64,000 bases of DNA from the NCBI RefSeq assembly GCF_042649925.1, contig NZ_JBHSAF010000007.1:62001-126000 (forward strand), given 5' to 3'. The stretch comes from Pseudaeromonas sharmana (GTDB taxonomy: Bacteria; Pseudomonadota; Gammaproteobacteria; Enterobacterales; Aeromonadaceae). The position numbers and the translations under genes are program-made. Positions within the stretch are counted from its first letter, which is position 1. Every line of letters begins with the position of its first letter. This document shows, in pieces, positions 51,740 through 59,450 of this stretch. The notes under the pieces were generated by a model. That model was not told the DNA's origin. It searched no databases and saw only the letters and a program-made list of their open reading frames with translations.

Positions 51740-52672
51740 TTAACGCGCCTGCAGCTGGCGAGCCTGTTGCTGTGCCTGTTCCTGCTGACGGACAAACAGC
51801 GCCGCCAAATCCTGGCGCGCGGCATCCGTCAGCACCAGTAACTCGATGCGACGGTTGGCGCTGCCTTTCGGATTCTGGCTGTCTTCGAGCATGGTATCGG
51901 CCATGCCGACCACCTGGGCCACACGCTCCGCAGGCATGCCACCTGCCAATAGCACGCGACGCGCCATCATGGCGCGATCCGCAGAAAGCTCCCAGTTGCT
52001 GTAGTTTTCGCCGGCAAACGGTGTGCTATCGGTATGGCCGGAGACCATCACCGGATTCTCCACCCGCTGAAAAACCGGCGCCAACGCCATCAACAGATGG
52101 TGAAAGAAGGGGGTAATCCGACTGCTGCCACGGGCATACATCTCGCGCTGTTCATCGTCGCGGATCAGGATACGCAACCCCTGGGGCACTATCTGCAACT
52201 GCAGGTTGTCACGGGCCTGCATATCCTCGCCCATCTTTTCAATAAACCCTGCCAGCAGCGCCATCTCCTTGGGCGTGTCATAACGTCCCTTCAGTAGACT
52301 GTCATACCCTTCTCCGGCCTTTTGCCGGCCATCGTGGCGCGCCTTGGTCAACGGCTTGGGTTGTCCGTCCGGCGTATATTGCGGCGCAATCTCCTCAATC
52401 ACCGAAGGATTGCCTTCAAAGTCGACGGGATAAGGGCTATTGCGAATATCGAATGGGTTGGCTTCATTGTCGAGAATGCTGTAATCGCGCAACCGGCTGG
52501 CCACCACCTGGCGCTCCTCCTGATTCGACACCGCCAGGATCCAGAGCACCAGAAACAACGCCATCATCGCCAACGTGAAGTCGGCAAAGGCCACCTTCCA
52601 GGCCCCGCCACCCTTGGGTTGGCTATTGCGCCGTTGCTGGCGCTTGACGATTATCTGCTCGACATTACGCAT
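51740..52672 (-). CDS. lafU: Lateral flagellar stator protein LafU (MotB)
   Basis: Peptidoglycan-anchored stator subunit. The 310-residue protein has a short cytoplasmic N-terminus, one membrane helix (about 28-48, FADFTLAMMALFLVLWILA) carrying the ion-binding Asp31, and a C-terminal OmpA-like domain (about 165-285, VMVSGHTDSTPFAG and ELSADRAMMARRVLL). The helix pattern is that of proton-type MotB/LafU. It starts 3 bases after the lafT stop, and the PilZ gene follows. Confidence 0.93.
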   Translation of the reverse strand: MRNVEQIIVKRQQRRNSQPKGGGAWKVAFADFTLAMMALFLVLWILAVSNQEERQVVASRLRDYSILDNEANPFDIRNSPYPVDFEGNPSVIEEIAPQYTPDGQPKPLTKARHDGRQKAGEGYDSLLKGRYDTPKEMALLAGFIEKMGEDMQARDNLQLQIVPQGLRILIRDDEQREMYARGSSRITPFFHHLLMALAPVFQRVENPVMVSGHTDSTPFAGENYSNWELSADRAMMARRVLLAGGMPAERVAQVVGMADTMLEDSQNPKGSANRRIELLVLTDAARQDLAALFVRQQEQAQQQARQLQAR

Positions 52673-52675
52673 GGA

Positions 52676-53533
52676 TTACATCGCCCTGTTACTGACCCAC
52701 TCTTCCATCTGCAAGAAGCTGGGTTTGACATCCGGCTCCAGCACCTTGCGGCCAGCATCGATCGCCAGCAAGGGACTCTTGCCACGCAATTGCGCCAGCA
52801 ACACCGACTTGATGCACATCAGCAGCGAAATACGGCGCTTCACCAGCTCCTCCATGGCGCTGCTGGCCGGCTCCAGCAGGCAGTAGCAGAGGAAGATGCC
52901 GATAAAGGTTCCCACCAGCGCCGCCGCAACGTGTACGCCTATGCCCCCCAAGGGGCCGTCCAGTTGCTGCATCGTGATGATGATCCCCATTACCGCGGCG
53001 AGAATGCCAAAGCCAGGACAAGCTTCACCCGTCTTGTGCAGCGCATGAGCCGGCTTGAGCATCTCCTCCTCCATGACCATGATCTCCTGATCCAGCAGGG
53101 TTTCGAATTCATGAGGGCTGATCTTGCCCATGCCCATCAGGCGCAAGTTGTCGGTAATGAATCCCAGCAGCAGCGGATTCTCGGCCACTTCCGGATACAT
53201 CAGGAACACAGAACTCTGTTGTGGATTTTCGATGTGCTCGTCCAGCGCCTTCATCCCTTTCTGGCGTGTCTCCTCCAGCAGGTGATGCATCAGTGTCAGC
53301 AGTTCGCGGTACAGCTCGCCCTGCGCTTTTTGCGGACGAATAACCTGCTTGACCTGAGTCCACATCTCGTGGAGTACCTCTTTGGAGTTACCGATGATCA
53401 AGGAGCCAGCCGCCGCACCGAGAATGATGATCAGCTCTGCCGGTTGCCACAGTGCGATCAGACGGCCGCCCGCCATCAAAAAACCACCGAGAACGCAGAC
53501 CAGGACCACACCTATGCCAATTTGTTTTTGCAT
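52676..53533 (-). CDS. lafT: Lateral flagellar stator protein LafT (MotA)
   Basis: Four-helix stator protein. The 285-residue product (start 53533, GGAG five bases upstream; starts MQKQIGIGVVLVCVLGGF) has membrane segments at about 3-22, 33-52, 170-190 and 200-222, with the charged cytoplasmic loop between helices 2 and 3 (about 60-165, including KGMKALDEHIENP, and R/E residues in the torque region). Proline in EACPGFGILAAVMG matches the conserved MotA Pro. The two codons before the ATG are GTG. Coupled with lafU. Confidence 0.93.
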   Translation of the reverse strand: MQKQIGIGVVLVCVLGGFLMAGGRLIALWQPAELIIILGAAAGSLIIGNSKEVLHEMWTQVKQVIRPQKAQGELYRELLTLMHHLLEETRQKGMKALDEHIENPQQSSVFLMYPEVAENPLLLGFITDNLRLMGMGKISPHEFETLLDQEIMVMEEEMLKPAHALHKTGEACPGFGILAAVMGIIITMQQLDGPLGGIGVHVAAALVGTFIGIFLCYCLLEPASSAMEELVKRRISLLMCIKSVLLAQLRGKSPLLAIDAGRKVLEPDVKPSFLQMEEWVSNRAM

Positions 53534-53542
53534 CACCACTCC

Positions 53543-54268
53543 TTACAACAGATCAGCCAGTAACTGATTCAGGTGGGCTACACACTGTTTGTGCAGCTGA
53601 CAAACTCGTGACTCGGTCAATCCCAGCACCAACGCAATTTCTTTCATATTCAGCTCATGCTGGTAGTAGAGGGTCAACAGCAGCTGTTCGCGTTTGTCCA
53701 GGCGATCCAGCACCTGGCGCACCGCACGCTGTTGCTCAAAGCGACGGATGGCGCAATGTTCCTGCTGCGGCTGATGAATACCATCTGCCAGCAGCTCATC
53801 CAGGCTCTGCATCGCTTCGGCCTGGCTGGCATACAGCAGCTCACGCACCTCATCGAGCGAAACCTGCATCTCATCGGCCAGCTCCTGTTCACTGGCCGCA
53901 CGCCCCAAACGGTTGTAGAGCGTTCGCGAGACGTGGTTGAAATCGTGGGCCTGCTGGCGTGTCTGGCGCGGGCGCCAGTCCTGTCGCCGTAACTCATCCA
54001 GCATGGCGCCGCGGATCCGCTTAAAGGCATAACTTTCAAACTGCCCATCCGGCTCGCCGCCGTAACGGCGCAATGCCTCCAGCAGCCCCATCATGCCGAC
54101 CTGTTCCATGTCCTCGCGGTCAAAGCTGGCCGATACCTGGCTGCGCAGATGCGCGGCCGCCCGCTTCACCAGCGGGAGATAGCGCTGTATCCAACGCTGC
54201 TCCTGCACTGGGTTCATCGGGACAACAGGTCCCAGATCCGGGTTATCCCACTCACTGGCCGTCAACAT
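53543..54268 (-). CDS. lafS: Lateral flagellar sigma-28 factor LafS (FliA)
   Basis: Alternative sigma factor that directs transcription of late lateral flagellar genes. The 241-residue protein has region 2 (about 25-95, LPLVKRAAAHLRSQ and FESYAFKRIRGAMLDELRRQDW), region 3 (about 110-150) and region 4 with a C-terminal HTH (about 185-235, ELNMKEIALVLGLTESRVCQLHKQ). The position between lafF and lafT is that of Vibrio parahaemolyticus and Aeromonas lafS. It is 8 bases downstream of lafF and 9 bases upstream of lafT. Confidence 0.93.
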   Translation of the reverse strand: MLTASEWDNPDLGPVVPMNPVQEQRWIQRYLPLVKRAAAHLRSQVSASFDREDMEQVGMMGLLEALRRYGGEPDGQFESYAFKRIRGAMLDELRRQDWRPRQTRQQAHDFNHVSRTLYNRLGRAASEQELADEMQVSLDEVRELLYASQAEAMQSLDELLADGIHQPQQEHCAIRRFEQQRAVRQVLDRLDKREQLLLTLYYQHELNMKEIALVLGLTESRVCQLHKQCVAHLNQLLADLL

Positions 54269-54276
54269 GGTGTGTC

Positions 54277-54741
54277 CTACTGCAAGACCACCTTGGTTAC
54301 CAGCACCTCATCAAGCGCTGGCTGGTAGCCGTAGTTGGAAATCGTCGCCGTCAGCTTGTTGCGCAACGCTTGCTGCAATTGCTCAATCTGCTGCAGATCC
54401 TTGCGCACCTGATCTACGTTGCGATGGCTAAAGAACTGCACCATGGCATTGCGAATCACCGGTTTAAGCGTATCGATCACCTCGAGCTGGGCCGGGTCAT
54501 GGGTGACCAGGGCCAGCTCCAGCATCAGGTAATGGCTGTCTGTCTCGCTCTCCAGGCTGATGACAAACTTGTCCAGCGGCTTGAACAGCGGTTTTTGGCT
54601 CAGCTCAACGGGCTTGGGACCCAAGCCCAGCCAGGCCTTGATTTCGGTTTGATGGTCCATCGCCATCCAGGTTCCCACCGCTGTCAGGACGATGGTCAGC
54701 ACAACAGCCAACAGGATCAACAACAGTCGTCCAATTCTCAC
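54277..54741 (-). CDS. lafF: Lateral flagellar FliL-like protein LafF
   Basis: A 154-residue bitopic inner membrane protein with an N-terminal helix (about 5-25) and a periplasmic FliL domain (about 50-154, FVISLESETDSHYLMLELALV and RNKLTATISNYG). FliL associates with stators and increases torque or surface swarming. It is 20 bases downstream of lafE. Confidence 0.88.
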   Translation of the reverse strand: MRIGRLLLILLAVVLTIVLTAVGTWMAMDHQTEIKAWLGLGPKPVELSQKPLFKPLDKFVISLESETDSHYLMLELALVTHDPAQLEVIDTLKPVIRNAMVQFFSHRNVDQVRKDLQQIEQLQQALRNKLTATISNYGYQPALDEVLVTKVVLQ

Positions 54742-54761
54742 TGGGTTACTCCTCTACCCTG

Positions 54762-55859
54762 CTACACCCGCGTATCCAGCCGCAGCCAATCGCCGCTGGA
54801 TGCCTGTTCTTCTTCAGCGGAAGCCTGCCGCGAGCGTCGCCCGGTCAGCACCGCCTCTTCCTGCCACGGCAAGGCCTCGCGCCCCTGGCGCTCGCCTTGC
54901 CCGACATTGACATCCACACCGCCGCTATGATGCGGCGCCAACGCCATACGCAGGCGTTCCGTGCTCTGTATCAGCGCCTCACGCACCGCAGGATGCGCGG
55001 CGTTCAGCTGCACCGTGACCCGCTCCCCCTCGACGCGCACCGTCAGATCCAGCTTGCCTAGCTCTGGGGGATCGAGCCGGATGTGTGCCTGCTTGACCTG
55101 CTGATGCACTTGCATCTCGACGCGCTCCTTGAGCGTATCGACCAGTTGCTGCCCCCATTGCGCCGACTGATCCATCGGTAACGCCACCGGACTCCACTCC
55201 GCACGGCTGAGTGTCACCCCCTGGGGCGTACCGGCGGTCATAACCGGCACCGCGGCGAGCAGCGCCTCATGCCGGCTACCCTCACTGGCGGTGAGAGGTG
55301 CCGGCATCTGTGATTCCAGCGCGGGCAGCGGCGCGACGGCACCCGGCATCTGTGATTCCAGCGTCGCCCTGGTCATCGGCAACGCCGATACCAGAGACGC
55401 GGTTTCGGTGTGACGCAACGCGAACAATGCCTGGGTTGCGTCCGCCGTCTTCCCGGCCTGTTGGCCCGTACCCAGTACCGCCAACGAACGGACCTGCGGC
55501 AGCAGCACCGGCTGCCATGACAATAACAAGCCAGCCTCTTCGGCCAGCACATCGCCATCATGGTCGCTGGCCGAAGCGGTGGTGGGCTCTGGCAACGCAG
55601 CGTCATGCTGGCCCGTGTCGGTGCTCACCTCCGCTTGTGCCGTCACCTCCGGAGAGAGTAAAGACGCCGCGTCGCTCGCAGGTTCTGCCATCACCGCACC
55701 AGCCGTCACGTCGACCGGCTCCGCGAGCTGCGACCAGAGCCAATCCGAGCTAACGCTATCCGTGCTGTCAGCGGCCGCCGCAACCCCCTGCAGGCGTTGC
55801 TCGCCACCTGCCATGCCGGCATAGGCGGTCGTCGGCACGGACAAGGTATTCACAGCCAT
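54762..55859 (-). CDS. lafE: Lateral flagellar hook-length control protein LafE (FliK)
   Basis: A 365-residue secreted ruler protein. The first 230 residues are Ala/Pro/Thr-rich and poorly conserved, and contain a 14-residue repeat (twice LESQMP). The C-terminal FliK specificity-switch domain is at about 245-345 (QWGQQLVDTLKERVEMQVHQ and LDPPELGKLDLTVRVEG). FliK stops hook growth and changes the export substrate to filament proteins. Its start overlaps the lafX stop by 10 bases. Confidence 0.85.
   Translation of the reverse strand: MAVNTLSVPTTAYAGMAGGEQRLQGVAAAADSTDSVSSDWLWSQLAEPVDVTAGAVMAEPASDAASLLSPEVTAQAEVSTDTGQHDAALPEPTTASASDHDGDVLAEEAGLLLSWQPVLLPQVRSLAVLGTGQQAGKTADATQALFALRHTETASLVSALPMTRATLESQMPGAVAPLPALESQMPAPLTASEGSRHEALLAAVPVMTAGTPQGVTLSRAEWSPVALPMDQSAQWGQQLVDTLKERVEMQVHQQVKQAHIRLDPPELGKLDLTVRVEGERVTVQLNAAHPAVREALIQSTERLRMALAPHHSGGVDVNVGQGERQGREALPWQEEAVLTGRRSRQASAEEEQASSGDWLRLDTRV
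55301..55363. repeat. 21-bp direct repeat inside lafE
   Basis: CCGGCATCTGTGATTCCAGCG occurs at 55301-55321 and 55343-55363, a 42-base (14-codon) period. It encodes the repeated LESQMP segment of the FliK linker, pointing to a recent internal duplication. Confidence 0.85.
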
Positions 55860-56176
55860 TCCCGACTCTCCTCGTATACGCGCAAGCCTTCGCGCTGGGC
55901 ATTGAACCGGGCCATCTCCTGCTCCAGAACGCGACGAACCTCCCTCATCGACACCATCACGCTGTGATGCTGCGCCTGCAACCGGGCCAGCTCAGTGGCC
56001 AGCTGCCCCTTTACCGCCGGGTGCTGCCGCAGCAGTATCAGTCGTTGTGCGAGCAGGCTGTCCAGCTGCTGTACCTGTTGCCAATCAGCAGCGTCGGCAC
56101 TGTCTCGCAGTCGCTGTGCCAATTGGTTCAACTCACAGCGCCAACGTGCCAGCACATCGTGTTCAGAATGGCCCAC
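55850..56176 (-). CDS. lafX: LafX, FliT-like flagellar chaperone
   Basis: A 108-residue helical protein starting at a GTG (AGGAAGGG upstream). The pattern DWQQVQQLDSLLAQRLILL (about 30-50) and the C-terminal coiled coil resemble FliT chaperones, which bind the filament cap FliD. The position between lafC and lafE is that of lafX/lafD in other lateral systems. The assignment rests on position and helix pattern, as FliT proteins diverge strongly. Confidence 0.68.
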   Translation of the reverse strand: MGHSEHDVLARWRCELNQLAQRLRDSADAADWQQVQQLDSLLAQRLILLRQHPAVKGQLATELARLQAQHHSVMVSMREVRRVLEQEMARFNAQREGLRVYEESREWL

Positions 56177-56373
56177 AATTCTATCCCTTCCTGACTTTAT
56201 CCACTGGGTCTAGCAAATGCTGGGCCATAAAATAAATCCTTATAAATCAGGATAATGCACCACAAGGCATCGCAACACGGAAGTGAGCCTTCCCCCTGCG
56301 GCAATCACGTCATACCGGGTCTTCCGCTACCGCTCTGCGATAACAAAGCGACCAATCGACAGCAGAACTTGAA

Positions 56374-56402
56374 ATAAAAAACGCCCCGGCAATGCGGGGC
56401 GT
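56374..56402 (-). terminator. Rho-independent terminator after lafC
   Basis: ACGCCCCG/CGGGGCGT stem with a 6-base loop and, on the minus strand, six T, 14 bases beyond the lafC stop. It separates lafABC from a lafX-U transcript, which must then start in the 170-base gap 56205-56374. Confidence 0.88.
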
Positions 56403-56415
56403 CGTAATGACGGCG

Positions 56416-56811
56416 TCAAGCGGCCCTGTGATCGGCCATCGCCTGCCAGCCGGTTCTCAGCTCGTTCAGGGTCTCGCGCACCCGCTGCAAAGCCTCCAGA
56501 TCCTGCGACACACTGACGGCAAACAGCTGCTGACCACACCAGTCATACAGTCGGCGCAAGTTGGCAGCCAGATCTCCACCCTGCTCCATGTCCAGCGCGC
56601 TGTCGAGCCCACCCAGAATCTGCAGGCACTTGGTGATGGAGTGCCCCTTGCGCTCATACTGCCGCGCCATGATATGACCTTCGGCACGGGCCAGCTCATC
56701 CAGCAACCCATCCATCAACATCAGCACCAGCTGGTATGGATTGGCCGTTGCCGCACGCACCTCGGTGGCCGTCTGTTGATAGGCGCCATACCCCGGTTCG
56801 AATGAATTCAT
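56416..56811 (-). CDS. lafC: Lateral flagellin export chaperone LafC (FliS)
   Basis: A 131-residue helical bundle protein that holds the flagellin C-terminus before export. It begins MNSFEPGYGAYQQTATEVRA, the FliS pattern, and has ANPYQLVLMLMDGLLDELARAEG (about 23-45) and ILGGLDSALDMEQGGDLAANLRRLY in two parts. It is 11 bases downstream of lafB and is followed by a strong terminator. Confidence 0.9.
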   Translation of the reverse strand: MNSFEPGYGAYQQTATEVRAATANPYQLVLMLMDGLLDELARAEGHIMARQYERKGHSITKCLQILGGLDSALDMEQGGDLAANLRRLYDWCGQQLFAVSVSQDLEALQRVRETLNELRTGWQAMADHRAA

Positions 56812-56822
56812 CCTCTACCCCA

Positions 56823-58133
56823 TTATCCAAATAGCGAACTGGTTTGACTCATCTGCGTCATTACCGTATTCAGTTGCGTATATTGTGCCAGATAGCGATT
56901 GTACGCATTTTGCATACGCCGTTCATGACTCTCCAGACGAGAGTCCAGGCGCCGCTGGCTAGCATCAAGGCTATCCTTGCGCTGGCTGATGGAGCCACCA
57001 CGCTTGGTAAACGGCTCCGTGATGGCGGTGAGGCGTTTTACCAGACCGTCATCGCCACTAAAGGCCTTGCTCAGCAATTCCGGATCGGCGGTCAACGCCT
57101 TGGTAAAGGCCGTCTCGTCGAGTGACAGCTTGCCATCGCGATCGGTCTTGATGCCGAGACTGGCGAGCGTCATGCCGTTGGGCAGATCGCGAATGCCGCT
57201 ACGCAGCTGGCTCATCAAGCTGCGCACTGTACTGTCATTGGCCAGCAGTCCGGACTCATCGGTCGAGCTCTTGACCAGTTTGTTCAGCTCGTCAACCAGG
57301 GTGTTATAGCCGGTGACGAACTTCTTCAGCGCGTCGGTCATCGCCGTGTTGTCCTGCTCCACCGTCAGCTGTAACGGCGCCTCACCGGCGGCTTGCGCCT
57401 TGGTCAGGTTAATGGTCAGGCCATCGATCACATTCTCCAGCTTGTTGCTCGACGAGGTGATCAGCAGCGGGTTGGAGCCGCCCATCTCGACGATGGCGTC
57501 CTGTGCCTTGGTAATCTCGGTCGGTGCTGCAAACTTGCCGGCCAGGGTATCCGAGGCTACCGAGCCACCGGAGGTAAAGTTCGCCGTGATCGCCTTGGCG
57601 GTGCCGCTGCTGGTACTGGTCAGCACCAGATTGACTTCGCCGTTGCTGCGCACCAGGCTGGCCTTGACGCCGGGATTGTTACTGGCGTTATTGATCTGGC
57701 TGACCAGATCCTTGACCGTGGCATTCGCCGGCAAGGTGGAGAAATCGAGCTTCATCTCCTTGCCATCCACCGTCAGCGATAGGAAACCATCGCTCGGCAG
57801 CACGTCGGTTTCCGAGCTGAATTTGACACCCAGCTGATGAGACTGCGCCAACTGGCGCACGAACAGGCTGTACTGGCCGGAGATCGCCTTGCCATTGCTG
57901 CTCACCGTCATAAAACCATCTTGTGACAGCGTGCTCTTTTGTGCCTGCAACTTGGCCGTGCTGTTCAGATCCTTGAGCAGCGTCTGGAAGGTAGAGAGCT
58001 GGGTCTTGAGCGTGTCCAGTCCCTTGATCTGGTTCTTGATCTTGGTGCCCTGACTCTTCAGCAGGCTATCCATATTCGCACGCTCGGCCGCAACCAGCGT
58101 CTGGGCCATGGTGACCGGATCGATACTACTCAT
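56823..58133 (-). CDS. lafB: Lateral flagellar filament cap protein LafB (FliD)
   Basis: A 436-residue exported cap (HAP2). The N-terminal FliD domain (about 1-100) begins MSSIDPVTMAQTLVAAERAN and the C-terminal domain (about 225-420) includes FVTGYNTLVDELNKLVK and RRMQNAYNRYLAQYTQLNTV. The protein assembles flagellin at the filament tip. It lies 110 bases downstream of lafA beyond two hairpins. Confidence 0.92.
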   Translation of the reverse strand: MSSIDPVTMAQTLVAAERANMDSLLKSQGTKIKNQIKGLDTLKTQLSTFQTLLKDLNSTAKLQAQKSTLSQDGFMTVSSNGKAISGQYSLFVRQLAQSHQLGVKFSSETDVLPSDGFLSLTVDGKEMKLDFSTLPANATVKDLVSQINNASNNPGVKASLVRSNGEVNLVLTSTSSGTAKAITANFTSGGSVASDTLAGKFAAPTEITKAQDAIVEMGGSNPLLITSSSNKLENVIDGLTINLTKAQAAGEAPLQLTVEQDNTAMTDALKKFVTGYNTLVDELNKLVKSSTDESGLLANDSTVRSLMSQLRSGIRDLPNGMTLASLGIKTDRDGKLSLDETAFTKALTADPELLSKAFSGDDGLVKRLTAITEPFTKRGGSISQRKDSLDASQRRLDSRLESHERRMQNAYNRYLAQYTQLNTVMTQMSQTSSLFG

Positions 58134-58168
58134 GCTGTGTTCCTCACGGTAACGGTGGGCTCAGAAGC

Positions 58169-58232
58169 GAGGAAAGCCGCCGCAACTGCGGCGGCTTTCC
58201 TCGACTCCCGCCGGGGTCAACGGACCCCGGCG
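58169..58232. terminator. Two strong hairpins between lafA and lafB
   Basis: On the minus strand the lafA stop is followed by CGCCGGGGTC/GACCCCGGCG (58232-58209) and then a perfect 15-bp stem GAGGAAAGCCGCCGC/GCGGCGGCTTTCCTC (58202-58169). Neither has a true T run, but together they may partially end or stabilise the abundant flagellin message. Confidence 0.65.
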
Positions 58233-58243
58233 TCTGCGGCGGA

Positions 58244-59116
58244 TTAACGCAGCAGAGAGGTAACCAGACTGGTCATCTGGTTGGAGTTGGACAGTACGGA
58301 CATACCGGCCTGCATCAGCATCTGGTTCTTGGTCATGCTGGTGCTTTCCGCAGCGAAGTCGGCATCCATGATGCGGCCCTTGGCTACGTCAGTGTTTTCC
58401 TTCATGTTGGACAGGTTGTTGACCGTGTGTTCCAGACGGTTGATGTTGGCACCGAAGGCAGAACGGGTGGCGGTGATGTCGTCCAGCAGGGTATCCAGCT
58501 TGCCCATGGCGGCTTGCGCCTTAGTCTGGTCAGCAATACCGTCGGTCTTGATAGCTGTATCGTCAATACCGCTGCCGGCAGTGCTACCAGTGACCTTCTT
58601 CAGGTTTTCAGCCAACGAACCCGCGGCAGTGCCCAACGACAGTTTCTCCGCGGAGGTACCACCGATCTGGAAGGTGACCGCACCTTCAAAGGCGCCACCC
58701 TTCAGCAGCTTCTTGCCACCGAACGTGGTGTTGTCGACGATGTTGTTCAGTTCAGAGGTCAGTTCCTTGAACTCGGCGTTCATCGCGGTCATGTCGCTGG
58801 AGCTGTTGGTACCGTTCGCAGCCTGGGTAGACAGATCCTTCATGCGTTGCACGATGTTGGTCATCTCTTCCATCGCGCCGTCAGCGGTCTGCATCATGGA
58901 GACAGCGTTCTGGGCGTTGTCCATACCGACCTTCTGGCCGCTGGATTGGGCTTGCAGACGGGTGGCGATTTGCAGACCGGCCGCATCGTCAGCTGCGCTG
59001 TTGATGCGCAGGCCGGTGCCCAGGCGTTGCATCGCGGTGGACAGCAGCTTGTTGGTGGAGTTCAGCTGGCTTTGCGTGACCAGAGAAGAGTAGTTGGTAT
59101 GAATGGACAGACCCAT
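58244..59116 (-). CDS. lafA: Lateral flagellin LafA
   Basis: The filament subunit of the lateral flagellum. The 290-residue protein begins MGLSIHTNYSSLVTQSQLNS, as LafA does in Aeromonas, with the N-terminal D0/D1 domain (about 1-140: MQRLGTGLRINSAADDAAGL), a short variable region (about 150-200) and C-terminal D1/D0 (about 210-290: AFGANINRLEHTVNNLSNM, QMTSLVTSLLR). A single flagellin gene is present, unlike polar loci, which usually have several. AAGGAG precedes the ATG. Confidence 0.94.
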   Translation of the reverse strand: MGLSIHTNYSSLVTQSQLNSTNKLLSTAMQRLGTGLRINSAADDAAGLQIATRLQAQSSGQKVGMDNAQNAVSMMQTADGAMEEMTNIVQRMKDLSTQAANGTNSSSDMTAMNAEFKELTSELNNIVDNTTFGGKKLLKGGAFEGAVTFQIGGTSAEKLSLGTAAGSLAENLKKVTGSTAGSGIDDTAIKTDGIADQTKAQAAMGKLDTLLDDITATRSAFGANINRLEHTVNNLSNMKENTDVAKGRIMDADFAAESTSMTKNQMLMQAGMSVLSNSNQMTSLVTSLLR

Positions 59117-59450
59117 GTTAGTGCTCCTTGAAGTTGTGGCGTCATCGCCTCATCTGACATGAAAGTAAGAGCGACCCGGGTGCAGAGAAAATTAAACGCC
59201 AATGCAAAATTTTTTTCCGCGCTGCGCGCTGCCGCACCAGATGCCGCCACGGGCGACCGTGCCGTGGCGATTACCACAAAAAAGCACTGCCAAATTGCAC
59301 GGATTATTAAGTGATTTTTAATAATCCCGGCAGGGCATGACCCTGGCGGGACGTGACGGCGATTCAGAAGGACGCTGGGAAAGCAGACCGGGCGGGGCCC
59401 CGGTGGCAGTCGCACGACCACGGCATGCCGTGATACTGGCCGTAGCGCGG
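59117..59450. other. lafA upstream region with dyads
   Basis: A 334-base gap upstream of lafA. It contains a 14-bp perfect palindrome CACGGCATGCCGTG (59419-59432) just after the upstream gene, and an AT-rich perfect dyad GGATTATTAA-N7-TTAATAATCC (59301-59327) about 185 bases before the lafA ATG. A LafS-type promoter is expected here; the best -10-like sequence (minus strand GGCGTTTAA near 59,195) is not convincing. Confidence 0.5.

Noticed and set aside
59150..59220. Sigma-28 promoter for lafA
   Set aside because: GGCGTTTAA on the minus strand resembles a FliA -10 box, but the -35 partner is poor; I did not call a promoter.
59280..59300. Sigma-54 promoter upstream of lafA
   Set aside because: TTGGCAGTGC has a good -24 half, but the -12 element lacks the GC at the correct spacing.
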